DNA of 64,000 nt, taken from Chitinophaga flava (GTDB lineage Bacteria; Bacteroidota; Bacteroidia; Chitinophagales; Chitinophagaceae). A program made the position numbers and the translations under genes. The notes under the pieces are model-generated. The model was not told where the DNA came from and did no database searches. It saw only the letters and a list, made by a program, of their open reading frames with translations. Where the stretch lies: assembly GCF_003308995.1 (NCBI RefSeq), contig NZ_QFFJ01000001.1, positions 1,116,001-1,180,000 on the forward strand, written 5' to 3'. Shown here one piece after another: positions 7,342 to 16,915 of the stretch; position 1 is the first letter of the stretch, and every line of letters starts with the position of its first letter.

Positions 7342-9697
7342 CAGGATTCATCAGGGCTGTCCTGACAGCCTGGTAACTAATCGTCGCCAGCGCAATCAGC
7401 ACGGCAGCCCCACCTGCCAGCAGAAATACCCACCAGTGGATAGCAATACGATAAGCATAACCGTCCAGCCAACCAGACATGATCCACCAGGCCAACGGAA
7501 ACGCAATAACTACCGACACCAATACCAGCTGCAGAAACTCCGCAGATAACAGCCGGGCTATACCCGTCACACTGGCGCCCAGCACCTTGCGGATACCAAT
7601 CTCCCTGGTCCTGCGTTCTGCAGTATAAGCAGCCAGCCCAAACAAACCCAGACAGGAAATCACAATAGCCAGTCCGGCAAACAAACGCGATAACCTGCTG
7701 ATCAGCATCTCACTGCTGAACATCCCGTTAAACTGCTCATCTACAAACCGGAAAGCAAAAGGGTAATCCGGATTGTCCTTCAACATTACCGATTCTATTT
7801 TTGCAATGGCCTGCTCCGGATCAGCCTTCGCCGCAATACGTATATACATCACCACAGCATCCTGCTGACCTTTGAAAAACACTACCGGATCAGGCTTTCC
7901 GTACATATCGCCATATACAAAGTCTTTTACAATACCCACAATACGATAAGGAATGTATCTCCTGGTTTTATTCTCCGGTACCAGAAAGTTACCACCTATA
8001 CGCCCTTCCTTGCCCATCAGCTTCGCCAGTGAGGCAGTGATGATCACACTAAAACTATCTACTGATTTTCCCAACTGAAAATCACGGCCACTCTGCAACT
8101 GCATTCCTGAAGTCGCAAAAAATTCCGGTGTCACACCTCTCACCGAAATCAGATTACTGCTCTTATCCGGTAATCCTTCCCACCTGAAATTATCTGTATT
8201 GTTTCCACCATAAATGGTGGCATGATCAGAAAGTGCTGCATTCTCTACCACACCGGTATTGATGAGGTCCTGTTTGATAGCATCAAAATCCTTGTTCATG
8301 TTACCGGTAACCTTCATCTCCAGCAGATTGTCCTTGTTATAACCCAGCTTACGGTTCTTAACATACTGCATCTGCTGATAAATGATGATAGTGGAAATAA
8401 TCAACACGGTGGAAATAGTGAATTGTAATATCACCAGTCCTTTTCTGATAAATGCAGCATTACCTGAAGGCAGTTTAAACCCTTTCAGCACAGTCACCGG
8501 ATTAAAGGAAGAAAGATAAAGGGAGGGATAACTGCCCGCGACAAGGCCAGTAATAACCACTATCAGCAGTAAAGCTACCCAGTGCGTTGTATTGCCCAAT
8601 CCCGGTGAAATATCTTTACCCACCACTGCATTAAATACAGGCAATAACGTTATAATTAATAACACAGCCAGCAGTGTCGCGATCAAAGCAATTAACATGG
8701 CCTCACTGATAAACTGCACCACCAGCTTACCTTTACCGGCCCCCAGCACCTTTCGTACACCCACTTCCTTCGACCGTTTTTCACTGCGTGCCGTGGCCAG
8801 GTTCATAAAGTTGATGCAGGCAATAAGAATGATGATACCACCGATCAACGCAAACAAACGCACATAACCAATACGGCCACCTACCTGCTTCCCGTCTTCA
8901 AACTCTCCCCGCAGGCGCCAGTCATTCATTGAAAATAAAACCGGCGTAGTAATCCCCTGAGGATTATGCGCTTTGGCAAAACCTGCCAGCTGGCGATTGA
9001 CAGTTGCTACGTCCACTCCCGGTTGTAGCTCCACGAAGTTATTGATAGCATTGGCTCCCCATGATTCCAGCCATTTGTTCTGATTAAAATATACCTGAAA
9101 AGGCACCACCCATTCAAACTGCAGGGTGGAATTCTGTGGAATATCTTTTACAACACCCGTCACCATATACTCCTGCTTGTTATCCATCCTCAGGATCTTA
9201 CCGGTAACATTGGTGGCTGTGCCGAAAAATTTTCGTGCAGCCTTTTCCGTTATCACCAGTGAATTAAGCTGTGTAAAGGCCGTTCGGGCATTCCCTTCGA
9301 CAAAGGGAAAGGTGAACATGCTGAACAAGGTGCTGTCTGCATAAATCCCTGCAGCATAGTAAGCCGTCTGACCATTGTTAAACATCGCTGTTTGTGTCCC
9401 CTCAGTAGTACGGCAGGTATGGGCAATGCCTGGCAAATTGGCCTGCATAGTAGGCCCCAGTAATCCCGGTGTAGACCAGAATGTACGCTTATATCCATCA
9501 TACTGCCAGTGCTGTATGACAACGTATAGGTGGTCCTTCTTATCATGCATATGATCAAACTGCACTTCATCTTCTACCCATAAGAAAATAATGCCTGCAC
9601 AGGCAATACCCGTCATCAACCCGAAAATATTCAGGAAACTGTAAACTTTATGTTTCCATAAACTGCGGACAGCTGTCCGGAAATAATTAGTGATCAT
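7319..9697 (-). CDS. ABC transporter permease, MacB/FtsX type
   Basis: Inner-membrane permease of 792 residues with the duplicated MacB-PCD plus FtsX architecture. The N-terminal helix lies in NYFRTAVRSLWKHKVYSFLNIFGL. A periplasmic domain extends to about 270, a three-helix FtsX domain covers about 280-400 (NFMNLATARSEKRSKEVGVRKVLGAGKG), a second periplasmic domain about 430-650, and the C-terminal FtsX domain ends in NPVRSLRRE. No ATP-binding gene is in the window, as is usual for these Bacteroidota permeases, which probably use an ATPase encoded elsewhere. The ATG at 9697 matches the family start MITNYF; the frame extends to a TTG at 9715. The upstream region holds a motif shared with the second full permease. 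Confidence 0.92.
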   Translation of the reverse strand: MITNYFRTAVRSLWKHKVYSFLNIFGLMTGIACAGIIFLWVEDEVQFDHMHDKKDHLYVVIQHWQYDGYKRTFWSTPGLLGPTMQANLPGIAHTCRTTEGTQTAMFNNGQTAYYAAGIYADSTLFSMFTFPFVEGNARTAFTQLNSLVITEKAARKFFGTATNVTGKILRMDNKQEYMVTGVVKDIPQNSTLQFEWVVPFQVYFNQNKWLESWGANAINNFVELQPGVDVATVNRQLAGFAKAHNPQGITTPVLFSMNDWRLRGEFEDGKQVGGRIGYVRLFALIGGIIILIACINFMNLATARSEKRSKEVGVRKVLGAGKGKLVVQFISEAMLIALIATLLAVLLIITLLPVFNAVVGKDISPGLGNTTHWVALLLIVVITGLVAGSYPSLYLSSFNPVTVLKGFKLPSGNAAFIRKGLVILQFTISTVLIISTIIIYQQMQYVKNRKLGYNKDNLLEMKVTGNMNKDFDAIKQDLINTGVVENAALSDHATIYGGNNTDNFRWEGLPDKSSNLISVRGVTPEFFATSGMQLQSGRDFQLGKSVDSFSVIITASLAKLMGKEGRIGGNFLVPENKTRRYIPYRIVGIVKDFVYGDMYGKPDPVVFFKGQQDAVVMYIRIAAKADPEQAIAKIESVMLKDNPDYPFAFRFVDEQFNGMFSSEMLISRLSRLFAGLAIVISCLGLFGLAAYTAERRTREIGIRKVLGASVTGIARLLSAEFLQLVLVSVVIAFPLAWWIMSGWLDGYAYRIAIHWWVFLLAGGAAVLIALATISYQAVRTALMNPVRSLRRE

Positions 9698-9776
9698 GGT
9701 TTGATGGTATTCCAATCAAATGCCAGGGAATAGCATATTAATATTCAACAATATACATATTTGCCTTTGCAAAAAT

Positions 9777-9793
9777 TGTCCGATTTCGGCACA
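9777..9793. promoter_or_regulatory. Motif shared with the other FtsX permease promoter
   Basis: TGTCCGATTTCGGCACA lies 80 bp upstream of the minus-strand permease start. A similar TGTCCGTTTTTGAACA lies 132 bp upstream of the second full permease (14460-14475). Both are imperfect palindromes around a T-rich centre. Shared regulation is inferred. Confidence 0.4.
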
Positions 9794-9908
9794 ACTGCTG
9801 TCCAATTGTGAATAGTTTATGATGACCTTAACGGCTATACGGTTCTTTAAATTTCTCCCAATTCACAAACCCTTAACGTCCCTTCGCATTATTTTTAAAA
9901 TAAAACAA

Positions 9909-11327
9909 ATGATCCATTTAATCCCACTCTGTATCGCATTCACAAACCCTGTACAACCGCCATCCGACAGCCTTCCCAAATACCCGGCAGCAGCTGTCAT
10001 TTCCATGATCAACGATCTGGCCAAAGAACTGGAACAAGGTCATCCCGGTTATTACCGATATCATTCCGGCAGTAGTACGCATCAGTACCTGGACTCGTTG
10101 AAATCCACCATCACAACTGATTCACTTACCGAACCGGACATATACCGTAAACTAAAACCGTTCATCGCCCGGATTGGTTGCCTGCATACAGCACTGAGCT
10201 TGCCGGACGCTTATGTATCACACCTGAACCAGCAGCCCAACCTGTTGCCATTACAAGTGATGTTTGAAAACAATCAGGCTATCGTTACCGCCAACTATTC
10301 CGGTCAGCCAGAGCCTGCGCCCGGCACAGTATTGACGGCTATCAATGGCAAAAGCACGCTGTCAATACTGGATAAGATACTGCCTGCAATCCCTTCTGAT
10401 GGTTATAATCTTACCTTGAAATACAAAGCCCTGTATCATCAGTTTCCTTTATGGTACCGAAGCATGATCAGCCCCGATACAACGTTTATACTCACTACCG
10501 CAGATAATAAAACAATAACGTTAAAGGGTACACGATTTATAGATATTGCCCATGGTGGATTTCTCCAAGAGCCCACCTACACCAGGACACTCGATTTCCG
10601 GATCAATGGCAACATAGCCATCCTCACCATCCATTCCTTTGCTGCATCCGACATTAAAAAATCAGGACAACACTTCAGCAGGTTCATCGACAGTGCCTTC
10701 CTGCAACTCCGGCAACAAGGCATCCGCCAACTGATTATAGACCTGCGCGGCAACACCGGCGGTACCGATGGCAACGCTGTTTATTTTACGCGTCACTTTT
10801 TTGAAAACCCATTCCGGTATTGGGAGCGCATCACCGTTACACCAGCCATTGCCAGACAGATAAAGGGAATAGCCCGGCTCTTCTACCGCAAACCGGTATT
10901 AGTAAATGGAGAATATCAGTGGCAGCGATCAAAGATCACCAGAGAATTTAATTATTATGCAACACAACAACCTGCCACGAATACCTATACTGGTAAGACT
11001 TTTGTGCTGATAGATGGCTTTTGTATGTCGTCTTGTGCAGATGCAACCGCTGTTTTATCAGCCCACCGCAAAGCTGTTTTTATCGGAGAAGAAACCGGCG
11101 GTGGTTATCAGGGCAATAACAGTGGTATGATGCCGGCTGTAAAACTACGACCTACCCGAATGATGCTTACTGTTCCCTTACAACGGTATGTTACAGCGGT
11201 GGACAGTACGGTAAATAAAGGGCACGGTACCATGCCGGATTATGTAGTACCATTAACAGCAAAAGCTGCTATAGAAAAGAAAGACCAGCCTATGGAGCTT
11301 GCGCTCAGGCTGGCCGGTGCTCAGTAA
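9909..11327 (+). CDS. S41 family (C-terminal processing-like) peptidase
   Basis: Predicted exported serine peptidase, 472 residues from the chosen start. The mature part has a helical N-terminal domain, then the S41 core: QLIIDLRGNTGGTDGNAVYF (substrate-binding strand), GKTFVLIDGFCMSSCADATAVL (nucleophile region, candidate catalytic Ser in MSSCAD) and IGEETGGGYQGNNSGMMPAV. The frame reaches back to 9819, but that 30-residue extension is basic and hides the signal-like MIHLIPLCIAFTN, so the ATG at 9909 is preferred. No PDZ domain is obvious. The gene is divergent from an FtsX-type permease; its substrate is unknown. Confidence 0.85.
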   Translation: MIHLIPLCIAFTNPVQPPSDSLPKYPAAAVISMINDLAKELEQGHPGYYRYHSGSSTHQYLDSLKSTITTDSLTEPDIYRKLKPFIARIGCLHTALSLPDAYVSHLNQQPNLLPLQVMFENNQAIVTANYSGQPEPAPGTVLTAINGKSTLSILDKILPAIPSDGYNLTLKYKALYHQFPLWYRSMISPDTTFILTTADNKTITLKGTRFIDIAHGGFLQEPTYTRTLDFRINGNIAILTIHSFAASDIKKSGQHFSRFIDSAFLQLRQQGIRQLIIDLRGNTGGTDGNAVYFTRHFFENPFRYWERITVTPAIARQIKGIARLFYRKPVLVNGEYQWQRSKITREFNYYATQQPATNTYTGKTFVLIDGFCMSSCADATAVLSAHRKAVFIGEETGGGYQGNNSGMMPAVKLRPTRMMLTVPLQRYVTAVDSTVNKGHGTMPDYVVPLTAKAAIEKKDQPMELALRLAGAQ

Positions 11328-11330
11328 TTT

Positions 11331-11819
11331 TTATTGGGCAAGATAGGTAGGATCGTCACGCAGGTCCATGCGCATTTCGATCAGATGTCTTTTAAAGCCG
11401 GCCTTTTCATAGGCTCTTACAGCGCCCTCATTGTCGCTGTATACGTTCAGGCGTAGCTCCAGCATGTCTTGCAGATAGGCCCATTCTTTCAGGAAAGCAA
11501 GGATCTTTCCGTTGATGCCTTTGCCCCGATAGGATGGGTCTACATACATAAAACCCAGATAGGCATGCTTATCATGTTTCAGATAAGGTCTGGAGGCCGG
11601 CTCTATACGGGCATAACCGGAACCCACAATTTTATCGCCGGCCACTGCCACAGCCACTTCTATATGCTCCGCTTCAATCATCTTAGCGATATCATAATAA
11701 TGAACTTCTCCATCCCGCAAAGTAGGATCAAAAGGGCGTTCCGCTGTGATAAGCCCCTGTTCGAATGTAAGTAATAACGGCAGGTCTTCCTTTACAGCCT
11801 TCCTGATAATGATTTCCAT
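11331..11819 (-). CDS. GNAT family N-acetyltransferase
   Basis: Acetyl-CoA-dependent transferase of 162 residues with a single GNAT fold. It starts MEIIIRKAVKEDLPLLLTFE. The central strand YLGFMYVDPSYRGKGINGKI contains the acetyl-CoA pyrophosphate-binding signature R-G-K-G. LRLNVYSDNEGAVRAYEKAGF is the C-terminal conserved block. The substrate cannot be deduced. The stop lies 4 bp from the stop of the convergent S41 peptidase gene, so the two genes share a very compact end. The start is the ATG at 11819. Confidence 0.92.
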   Translation of the reverse strand: MEIIIRKAVKEDLPLLLTFEQGLITAERPFDPTLRDGEVHYYDIAKMIEAEHIEVAVAVAGDKIVGSGYARIEPASRPYLKHDKHAYLGFMYVDPSYRGKGINGKILAFLKEWAYLQDMLELRLNVYSDNEGAVRAYEKAGFKRHLIEMRMDLRDDPTYLAQ

Positions 11820-11909
11820 GATACAGATAGTTTTAACAGAATAACATTCACTTATTTACCTGTTGGTAAATGTCGGATTTTATCCTGGAAACCTGCTCAT
11901 CCTATCAAA

Positions 11910-14327
11910 TTATTCTGATCGCAAACTATCCACCGGATTAGCCAGCGCAGCCCTGATACTCTGGAAGCTCACCGTCAGGAATGCAATCACCAGCACCAGC
12001 GCTAGTGGCAGCGCAAACAACCACCAATACAAGGTTGTACGAAAAGCATAGCCTTTCAGCCATTGTGTTATACTGAACCACGCCAATGGGGTGGCCACAA
12101 AAAAAGCAATCACAATCAGCATGGCAAACTCGCGGTACAATAGCCGCACAATCTCCGCTACAGAGGCTCCCAATATCTTACGGATACTGATTTCCTTGGT
12201 GCGTTGTACAATGGTGAAAGACGCCAGCCCAAAGAGGCCCAGACAGGCCACCAGGATAGCCAGGGCAGTGAATATACCGAACACTTTTCCAAAACGCTGG
12301 TCAGTTCTGTACTGCTCATCAAAATGCTGGTCCAGGAAAAAATACTCAAAGGGACTGGAAGGGAAAATAGTATTCCAGCTGCGTTGCACAGCTGCTATTG
12401 TCGCATTCGCATTGTCGGGCGACACCCGGATAGAAACGTATCCTCTTACATCCGGGATCAACCGCAGAATCAGTGGTTCATAAGCCTCATGCAGCGATTG
12501 CTGATGAAAATCATCCACCACCCCTTCTATACGCATGTAATTTCCCCAGAAGAAAATAATCTTCCCTACTGCTTCCTCCGGACGATCGAAGCCCAGTTGT
12601 TTTACAGCGGTTTTATTGAATATCACAGCACCATCATTGCCATCCATACCAAAGTCAGGCGAAAAGTTACGACCCGCCAACAGTTTCAGGCTATAGGCCG
12701 GTACATAATCATAATCCACCCCAATAATCCGGTATTGTTTTCCTTCTTTTTCATCGGCGCCTTTCAATCGGATGCCTCCGGCGTTCCAGTCGGATGGCTC
12801 TCCCGGTACCACCGAAGAGACAGTCACACTGCGAACAGCCGTCTCCTGCAATAATTGTTTTTTGAAAGCCTCCTGCTTACGGAGGAAAGTAGAATCATGG
12901 GAGACGACGATCGGGGGATTCAATACCAGCGTTTGATCAATACTAATACCCAGCTGCTGGCTGCGCATAAACTGTATCTGACGGAAAACAGCCAGCACTC
13001 CTACCAACAGAAACAACGAAGCCGCGAACTGTACTACCACCAACGATTTCCGCAAGGTACTTCCCTGACGGGAAGAAATCACCTTTCCCTTCAGCACTGT
13101 TACCGGTTTAAAGTTTGACAATACAAAAGCCGGGTACAGCCCGGAAAGAAAAGAACCGGTTAGAAACAGTATAGCCAGTACAGTCCAGAATAAGCTATCA
13201 CCTAACAGGGAAAAAGAGAGATGCTGCCCTGTAAGACTATTAAAAAGCGGGATGGCAAAAACGACCAGAAACAATGCCAGTAAAACGGCCATCGCATTCA
13301 GCAGCAGCGATTCTACCATAAACTGCGCTATCAGCTGGCTTCTTTGAGAACCTACTGCCTTACGTACCCCCACTTCCACAGCACGGTTGATAGCCCTGGC
13401 TGTAGCCAGGTTGATATAGTTGATCCAGGCAATACCCACAATAAACAATGCAATGCCCATTAACAGATATACCGTACTGCCGTTACCGTTAGTCTCCGCT
13501 TCCATCATCTGATGAGAATACAGATGAATATCCTTCAATGGTTTCAGCGTATATACTGCTTTGGAGCCATCCTTCACATCCTTGTAAACTGCAGCCACCA
13601 GAGAAGAAATCTTCGCTTCCAGCTGCTTGGGATTGGTACCGGGGCGGAGCAGCAGGTAGGTAAGACATCCATCCCATTGCCAGCCATCTTCCGGGTTACT
13701 GGGTTTCACGATATCCACATAAGTAGCATAGGAATACAATGCTGCTGCTTTCAGATGGGTATTGGCAGGCATATCTTTGTATACACCGGTCACTTTGAAT
13801 GCTCTTACCTGATTCATCATCAGTGTTTTGCCTACAGCGTCTTCATTGCCAAACAGTTTATGCGCCAGGGTTTCAGACAAGACCACCGTATTAGGCTCTA
13901 CCAGTGCTGTTCGTGCATCTCCCTGGATAAGTTGCGTGGAAAATATCTCAAAATAGGCACTGCTGGCGTAATAATGTTCTGTCACCTTCACACTTTTGCC
14001 GGCTGTCTCCAGTACCGAAGCGTTTCGTTTAGTCAGTTTCACATAAGCTTCCACTTCTTCAAAAGCCTCTTTAAATTTATTACCTATGGCAAAAGCACCG
14101 GCAGCCCATTGTGTACTGAGTTTGCCATCGTTGTAACGGTCCTGCTGTACTCTGTAGATACGGTCTGCTTTAGTCTGGGTATTTTCATAGCTCAGCTCAA
14201 ATGCTACATACTGGAATATGAGCAGGGATGCGGCAATGCCGATAGCCAGCCCCATGATATTGATAGCAGAAAAAACCTGGTTGCGGGTAATATTCCGCCA
14301 CGCGATCTTAAAATAGTTTTTGAGCAT
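11910..14327 (-). CDS. ABC transporter permease, MacB/FtsX type
   Basis: Second complete permease of the same family, 805 residues. It begins MLKNYFKIAWRNITRNQVFSAINIMGLAIGIAASLLIF (first helix plus amphipathic start). The first FtsX domain contains INYINLATARAINRAVEVGVRKAVGS. A second helix-rich block starts near LRKSLVVVQFAASLFLLVGVL. The protein ends with ISIRKILGASVAEIVRLLYREF and ANPVDSLRSE. No ATPase gene is nearby. It is divergent from an AraC-type regulator across 196 bp, which contains an inverted repeat and the motif shared with the permease at 7319-9697. Its role (export of a peptide, lipid or drug) is unknown. Confidence 0.92.
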   Translation of the reverse strand: MLKNYFKIAWRNITRNQVFSAINIMGLAIGIAASLLIFQYVAFELSYENTQTKADRIYRVQQDRYNDGKLSTQWAAGAFAIGNKFKEAFEEVEAYVKLTKRNASVLETAGKSVKVTEHYYASSAYFEIFSTQLIQGDARTALVEPNTVVLSETLAHKLFGNEDAVGKTLMMNQVRAFKVTGVYKDMPANTHLKAAALYSYATYVDIVKPSNPEDGWQWDGCLTYLLLRPGTNPKQLEAKISSLVAAVYKDVKDGSKAVYTLKPLKDIHLYSHQMMEAETNGNGSTVYLLMGIALFIVGIAWINYINLATARAINRAVEVGVRKAVGSQRSQLIAQFMVESLLLNAMAVLLALFLVVFAIPLFNSLTGQHLSFSLLGDSLFWTVLAILFLTGSFLSGLYPAFVLSNFKPVTVLKGKVISSRQGSTLRKSLVVVQFAASLFLLVGVLAVFRQIQFMRSQQLGISIDQTLVLNPPIVVSHDSTFLRKQEAFKKQLLQETAVRSVTVSSVVPGEPSDWNAGGIRLKGADEKEGKQYRIIGVDYDYVPAYSLKLLAGRNFSPDFGMDGNDGAVIFNKTAVKQLGFDRPEEAVGKIIFFWGNYMRIEGVVDDFHQQSLHEAYEPLILRLIPDVRGYVSIRVSPDNANATIAAVQRSWNTIFPSSPFEYFFLDQHFDEQYRTDQRFGKVFGIFTALAILVACLGLFGLASFTIVQRTKEISIRKILGASVAEIVRLLYREFAMLIVIAFFVATPLAWFSITQWLKGYAFRTTLYWWLFALPLALVLVIAFLTVSFQSIRAALANPVDSLRSE

Positions 14328-14436
14328 AGTAGGGAATCATTTAACAATCTTAATCATTGTGCCAGACCGCTGCAATAAATCTGCCACAGCCGGCAATCTG
14401 CACTGGCAAGGCTCTTCCGGACCCGCATAAATATCG

Positions 14437-14476
14437 CTGTTTCAAAACCGCACACCGGTTGTCCGTTTTTGAACAG
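14437..14476. promoter_or_regulatory. Interrupted inverted repeat and shared TGTCCG motif between permease and AraC genes
   Basis: CTGTTTCAAAA (14437-14447) pairs with TTTTTGAACAG (14466-14476) apart from a one-base bulge. Between them lies ACCG-CACA-CCGGT. The right half contains TGTCCGTTTTTGAACA (14460-14475), which resembles 9777-9793. It is a plausible operator for either divergent gene. Confidence 0.4.
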
Positions 14477-14523
14477 TACAAACACCTCCTTTTTCTTACA
14501 TTTACGGCAACATATTATCGTGA

Positions 14524-15258
14524 ATGTACCAGCAATTCAAACCACATCCTTTACTCAGGGAATACATTGATGCCTACTGGGCCGTGACCAATACATCCGG
14601 TGCAGTGGCTCACAGCCGCATACTGCCCGATGGTTGTGTAGATATCATCTGTAACCTGGGAGCGGCCGTTACCAACAACGCCGGGGAAGGACCACGTATG
14701 CTGGCATCGGAAAAAGCTTATCTGATCGGTACGATGACCCGCTATACAGATTCCTGCCCGCCGGCAGAAGCCAGGATGATCGGTATCCGGTTCAAGCCGG
14801 CAGCGTTTGCATCTTTCTTTCGTTTTCCATTACAGGAGTTGGCAGACAACTGTGTTGAATTCGGTCAGGAACTGGTGGAGCTGTTGCTGTGCGCTGGTCA
14901 CGATTTTGTGCCTGTGCTGGATAAATATTTTCTGCTGCACAATACCCGGGCATCCAGGGAGATGCTGCCTGTGATCAACAGTATACAACAGCATAAGGGC
15001 ATTATCAGAATAAGTGATCTTGCCCGCGCTCACTACCAGACACCACGGCAGCTGGAGCGTAATTTCCTGAAACATACCGGTATCAGCCCAAAAGCTTTTG
15101 CCAACATTGTCCGTTATCAGGCTGTACATCAGCATATCCGAAACAGCAAGCCCGGCACCAGCCTGCTGCAGATTGCCTTTGAGCATGGATATTATGATCA
15201 TGCCCATCTCACCAACGACATCCGCAAATATACCGGGCGTGTACCTTCCGCTTTATAA
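14524..15258 (+). CDS. AraC family transcriptional regulator
   Basis: Regulator of 244 residues. The N-terminal half (MYQQFKPHPLLREYIDAYWAV, SRILPDGCVDIICNLG, RMIGIRFKPAAFASFF) is the DUF6597-type sensory domain. The C-terminal half, about 150-244, carries the AraC double helix-turn-helix: ISDLARAHYQTPRQLERNF and LLQIAFEHGYYDHAHLTNDI, with the typical GYYDHAH second recognition region. It is divergent from an FtsX permease and followed after 57 bp by a VOC-family gene, which has its own -7 box. Either neighbour may be its target. Confidence 0.93.
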   Translation: MYQQFKPHPLLREYIDAYWAVTNTSGAVAHSRILPDGCVDIICNLGAAVTNNAGEGPRMLASEKAYLIGTMTRYTDSCPPAEARMIGIRFKPAAFASFFRFPLQELADNCVEFGQELVELLLCAGHDFVPVLDKYFLLHNTRASREMLPVINSIQQHKGIIRISDLARAHYQTPRQLERNFLKHTGISPKAFANIVRYQAVHQHIRNSKPGTSLLQIAFEHGYYDHAHLTNDIRKYTGRVPSAL

Positions 15259-15297
15259 ATGTCGTTTTTTTCCAAACACCGTCATCCTTAGCCCACT

Positions 15298-15305
15298 TAT
15301 CTTTG
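15298..15305 (+). promoter_or_regulatory. -7 promoter element of the VOC gene
   Basis: TATCTTTG matches TAnnTTTG exactly and lies 10 bases before the ATG at 15316, implying a very short leader. Confidence 0.55.
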
Positions 15306-15315
15306 AGGCATAAAA

Positions 15316-15756
15316 ATGATGACCATGCTCGATCAGCGACTTACTTACCTTACCATTGGTGTAAACGACCTTCAGAAGATGAAGGAATTTTATGAGACTA
15401 AATTTGGCTGGACACCGATGGCAGCAGAGGAATCCATTGTCTTTTTCCGGTTGAACGGTTTCATCCTGAGCCTCTATCCGCACGACGCCCTGGCAGCCGA
15501 TGCGCAGGTGAAAGGTAATACTCCAGCCTATAAAGGATTTACGCTGGCTTACAATCTGGGCTCCGAGCAGGAAGTGAACGACCTGATGGAAAAGCTCGCT
15601 GCTGCCGGTGTGAAAGTAGTGAAACCGGCCGAAAAGGTTTTCTGGGGCGGTTACAGCGGTTATATCGCCGATGTTGAAAATAACCTCTGGGAAATTGCCT
15701 ACAACCCTTTCCTGGCGCTGGATACGCAGGGCAATGTAGCGGCTGAACAACCCTGA
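15316..15756 (+). CDS. VOC family (glyoxalase/bleomycin-resistance fold) protein
   Basis: Small metal-dependent beta-alpha-beta-beta-beta protein of 146 residues with two VOC modules. The first is QRLTYLTIGVNDLQKMKEFYETKFGW with FFRLNGFILSLYP. The second is FTLAYNLGSEQEVNDLMEKL with VFWGGYSGYIADVENNLWEIAYNP. The C-terminal Glu of NLWEIAYNP is the usual metal ligand. The family includes glyoxalases, dioxygenases and antibiotic-binding proteins, and the substrate is unknown here. ATG-ATG-ACC gives two adjacent possible starts. It follows an AraC regulator. Confidence 0.9.
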   Translation: MMTMLDQRLTYLTIGVNDLQKMKEFYETKFGWTPMAAEESIVFFRLNGFILSLYPHDALAADAQVKGNTPAYKGFTLAYNLGSEQEVNDLMEKLAAAGVKVVKPAEKVFWGGYSGYIADVENNLWEIAYNPFLALDTQGNVAAEQP

Positions 15757-15861
15757 TAAAAAAAATTTCAAAATAACTTCCGGTGTTTAGAAGTGGTTAA
15801 CAATTGCCATGTTGAATATACTTATTCTTGTAGCATGTAATTGTTGACAAAACCGGAAGAT

Positions 15862-16701
15862 ATGCCACGTCAACCTTATCTCATCAAAGAGGGCGGCTCA
15901 TGGATGTTCTATCAGCCCGAAATCACGGTCTCATATTATCAGGAGCTGTTGCATGCCATGGATATCATGCATACACAGCTGCTGAAATCGGAAAGGATTT
16001 TCCGGAAGATTATTCTTGCCTGTGGTAACTGTAACATAGACGCCATGTTGTCGCTCGCGGTGGTACTGAATCGTACGGGCCGCCAGATCGAAGGAAATGC
16101 GCTGGTTCATAAAGCGCACCTCGTTTGTATGGAAGCCCTGCCTCCGTACTTTAATCCGGATCAGGATGATGTTTACTGGTGCATCCTGGAAAACAGACCT
16201 TTGCTCAGGTCATTTCATGCGGTAATCACGGAATACATCAAGGAGAAACAATATGAGCGGGCACTGGACAAAATCAACTACTTGCTGAAGATCAACAAAA
16301 ACGATGATACCGGCGTGGCTGCCCTTCTGCCCGTTTGTTGTATATATCTCGGCAGATATGCGGAATATCTCGAATGGTATCAGCAACAGTCTCCTCTTCA
16401 GCGTACGCTGGAAACCACTTTTTTCTCCTTCCTCGCACTTTACAAACTGGATCTTCCGGAACAGGCCAAAGCCCGGTTCCTCGAAGCCAGGAAGGCCTAC
16501 CCTAATATGGCAGCAGAATTGCTGAAGTCTGACCACCAGTTTCCGGCAGATGAGTTTAAAACCCACAACACCCGGATTCCGGCTGGCAGCCGCCAGGAAG
16601 CTTTTGTATGCTGGCTTGCATCCAGAGAATTATGGCAACGGGAAAAAGAGTTGAAGAAATTTTTGAAGGCTATCCCTAAAGAAACGGCGGACTTACCGTA
16701 G
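15862..16701 (+). CDS. Hypothetical protein with TPR-like helical repeats
   Basis: Cytoplasmic protein of 279 residues that I do not recognise by name. It has no signal peptide or membrane segment. The middle (KEKQYERALDKINYLLKINK, then AALLPVCCIYLGRYAEYLEW and FFSFLALYKLDLPEQAKARFLEARKAYP) reads as paired helices of the tetratricopeptide kind, as in ST7/TPR proteins that end a block with a clipped DDTGVAALLP turn. It is Cys-rich for a cytosolic protein, with a CGNC pair near residue 53. The frame extends to TTG codons at 15841, but the ATG at 15862, preceded by GGAAG, is preferred. It stands alone; the 214 bp downstream hold nothing I can identify. Confidence 0.65.
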   Translation: MPRQPYLIKEGGSWMFYQPEITVSYYQELLHAMDIMHTQLLKSERIFRKIILACGNCNIDAMLSLAVVLNRTGRQIEGNALVHKAHLVCMEALPPYFNPDQDDVYWCILENRPLLRSFHAVITEYIKEKQYERALDKINYLLKINKNDDTGVAALLPVCCIYLGRYAEYLEWYQQQSPLQRTLETTFFSFLALYKLDLPEQAKARFLEARKAYPNMAAELLKSDHQFPADEFKTHNTRIPAGSRQEAFVCWLASRELWQREKELKKFLKAIPKETADLP

Positions 16702-16915
16702 CGCAACATAGGTTCACCGTAGCAAAGGCTGCTGTAATGTTGCCAGGACTGTATTCGTAATCTGTCCTATGGCCGGTTCGCCGCACATGAGGCAGCTGCA
16801 ACAGTACAGCGGTACTCCGCTTCAGCGCTCGTATTTTCTAAAAACCAACTATTGTCAACGGTATTACATGCTGCTTCCTCCTTATCATGACTATAACGCT
16901 ACAGCATCTACGTTG

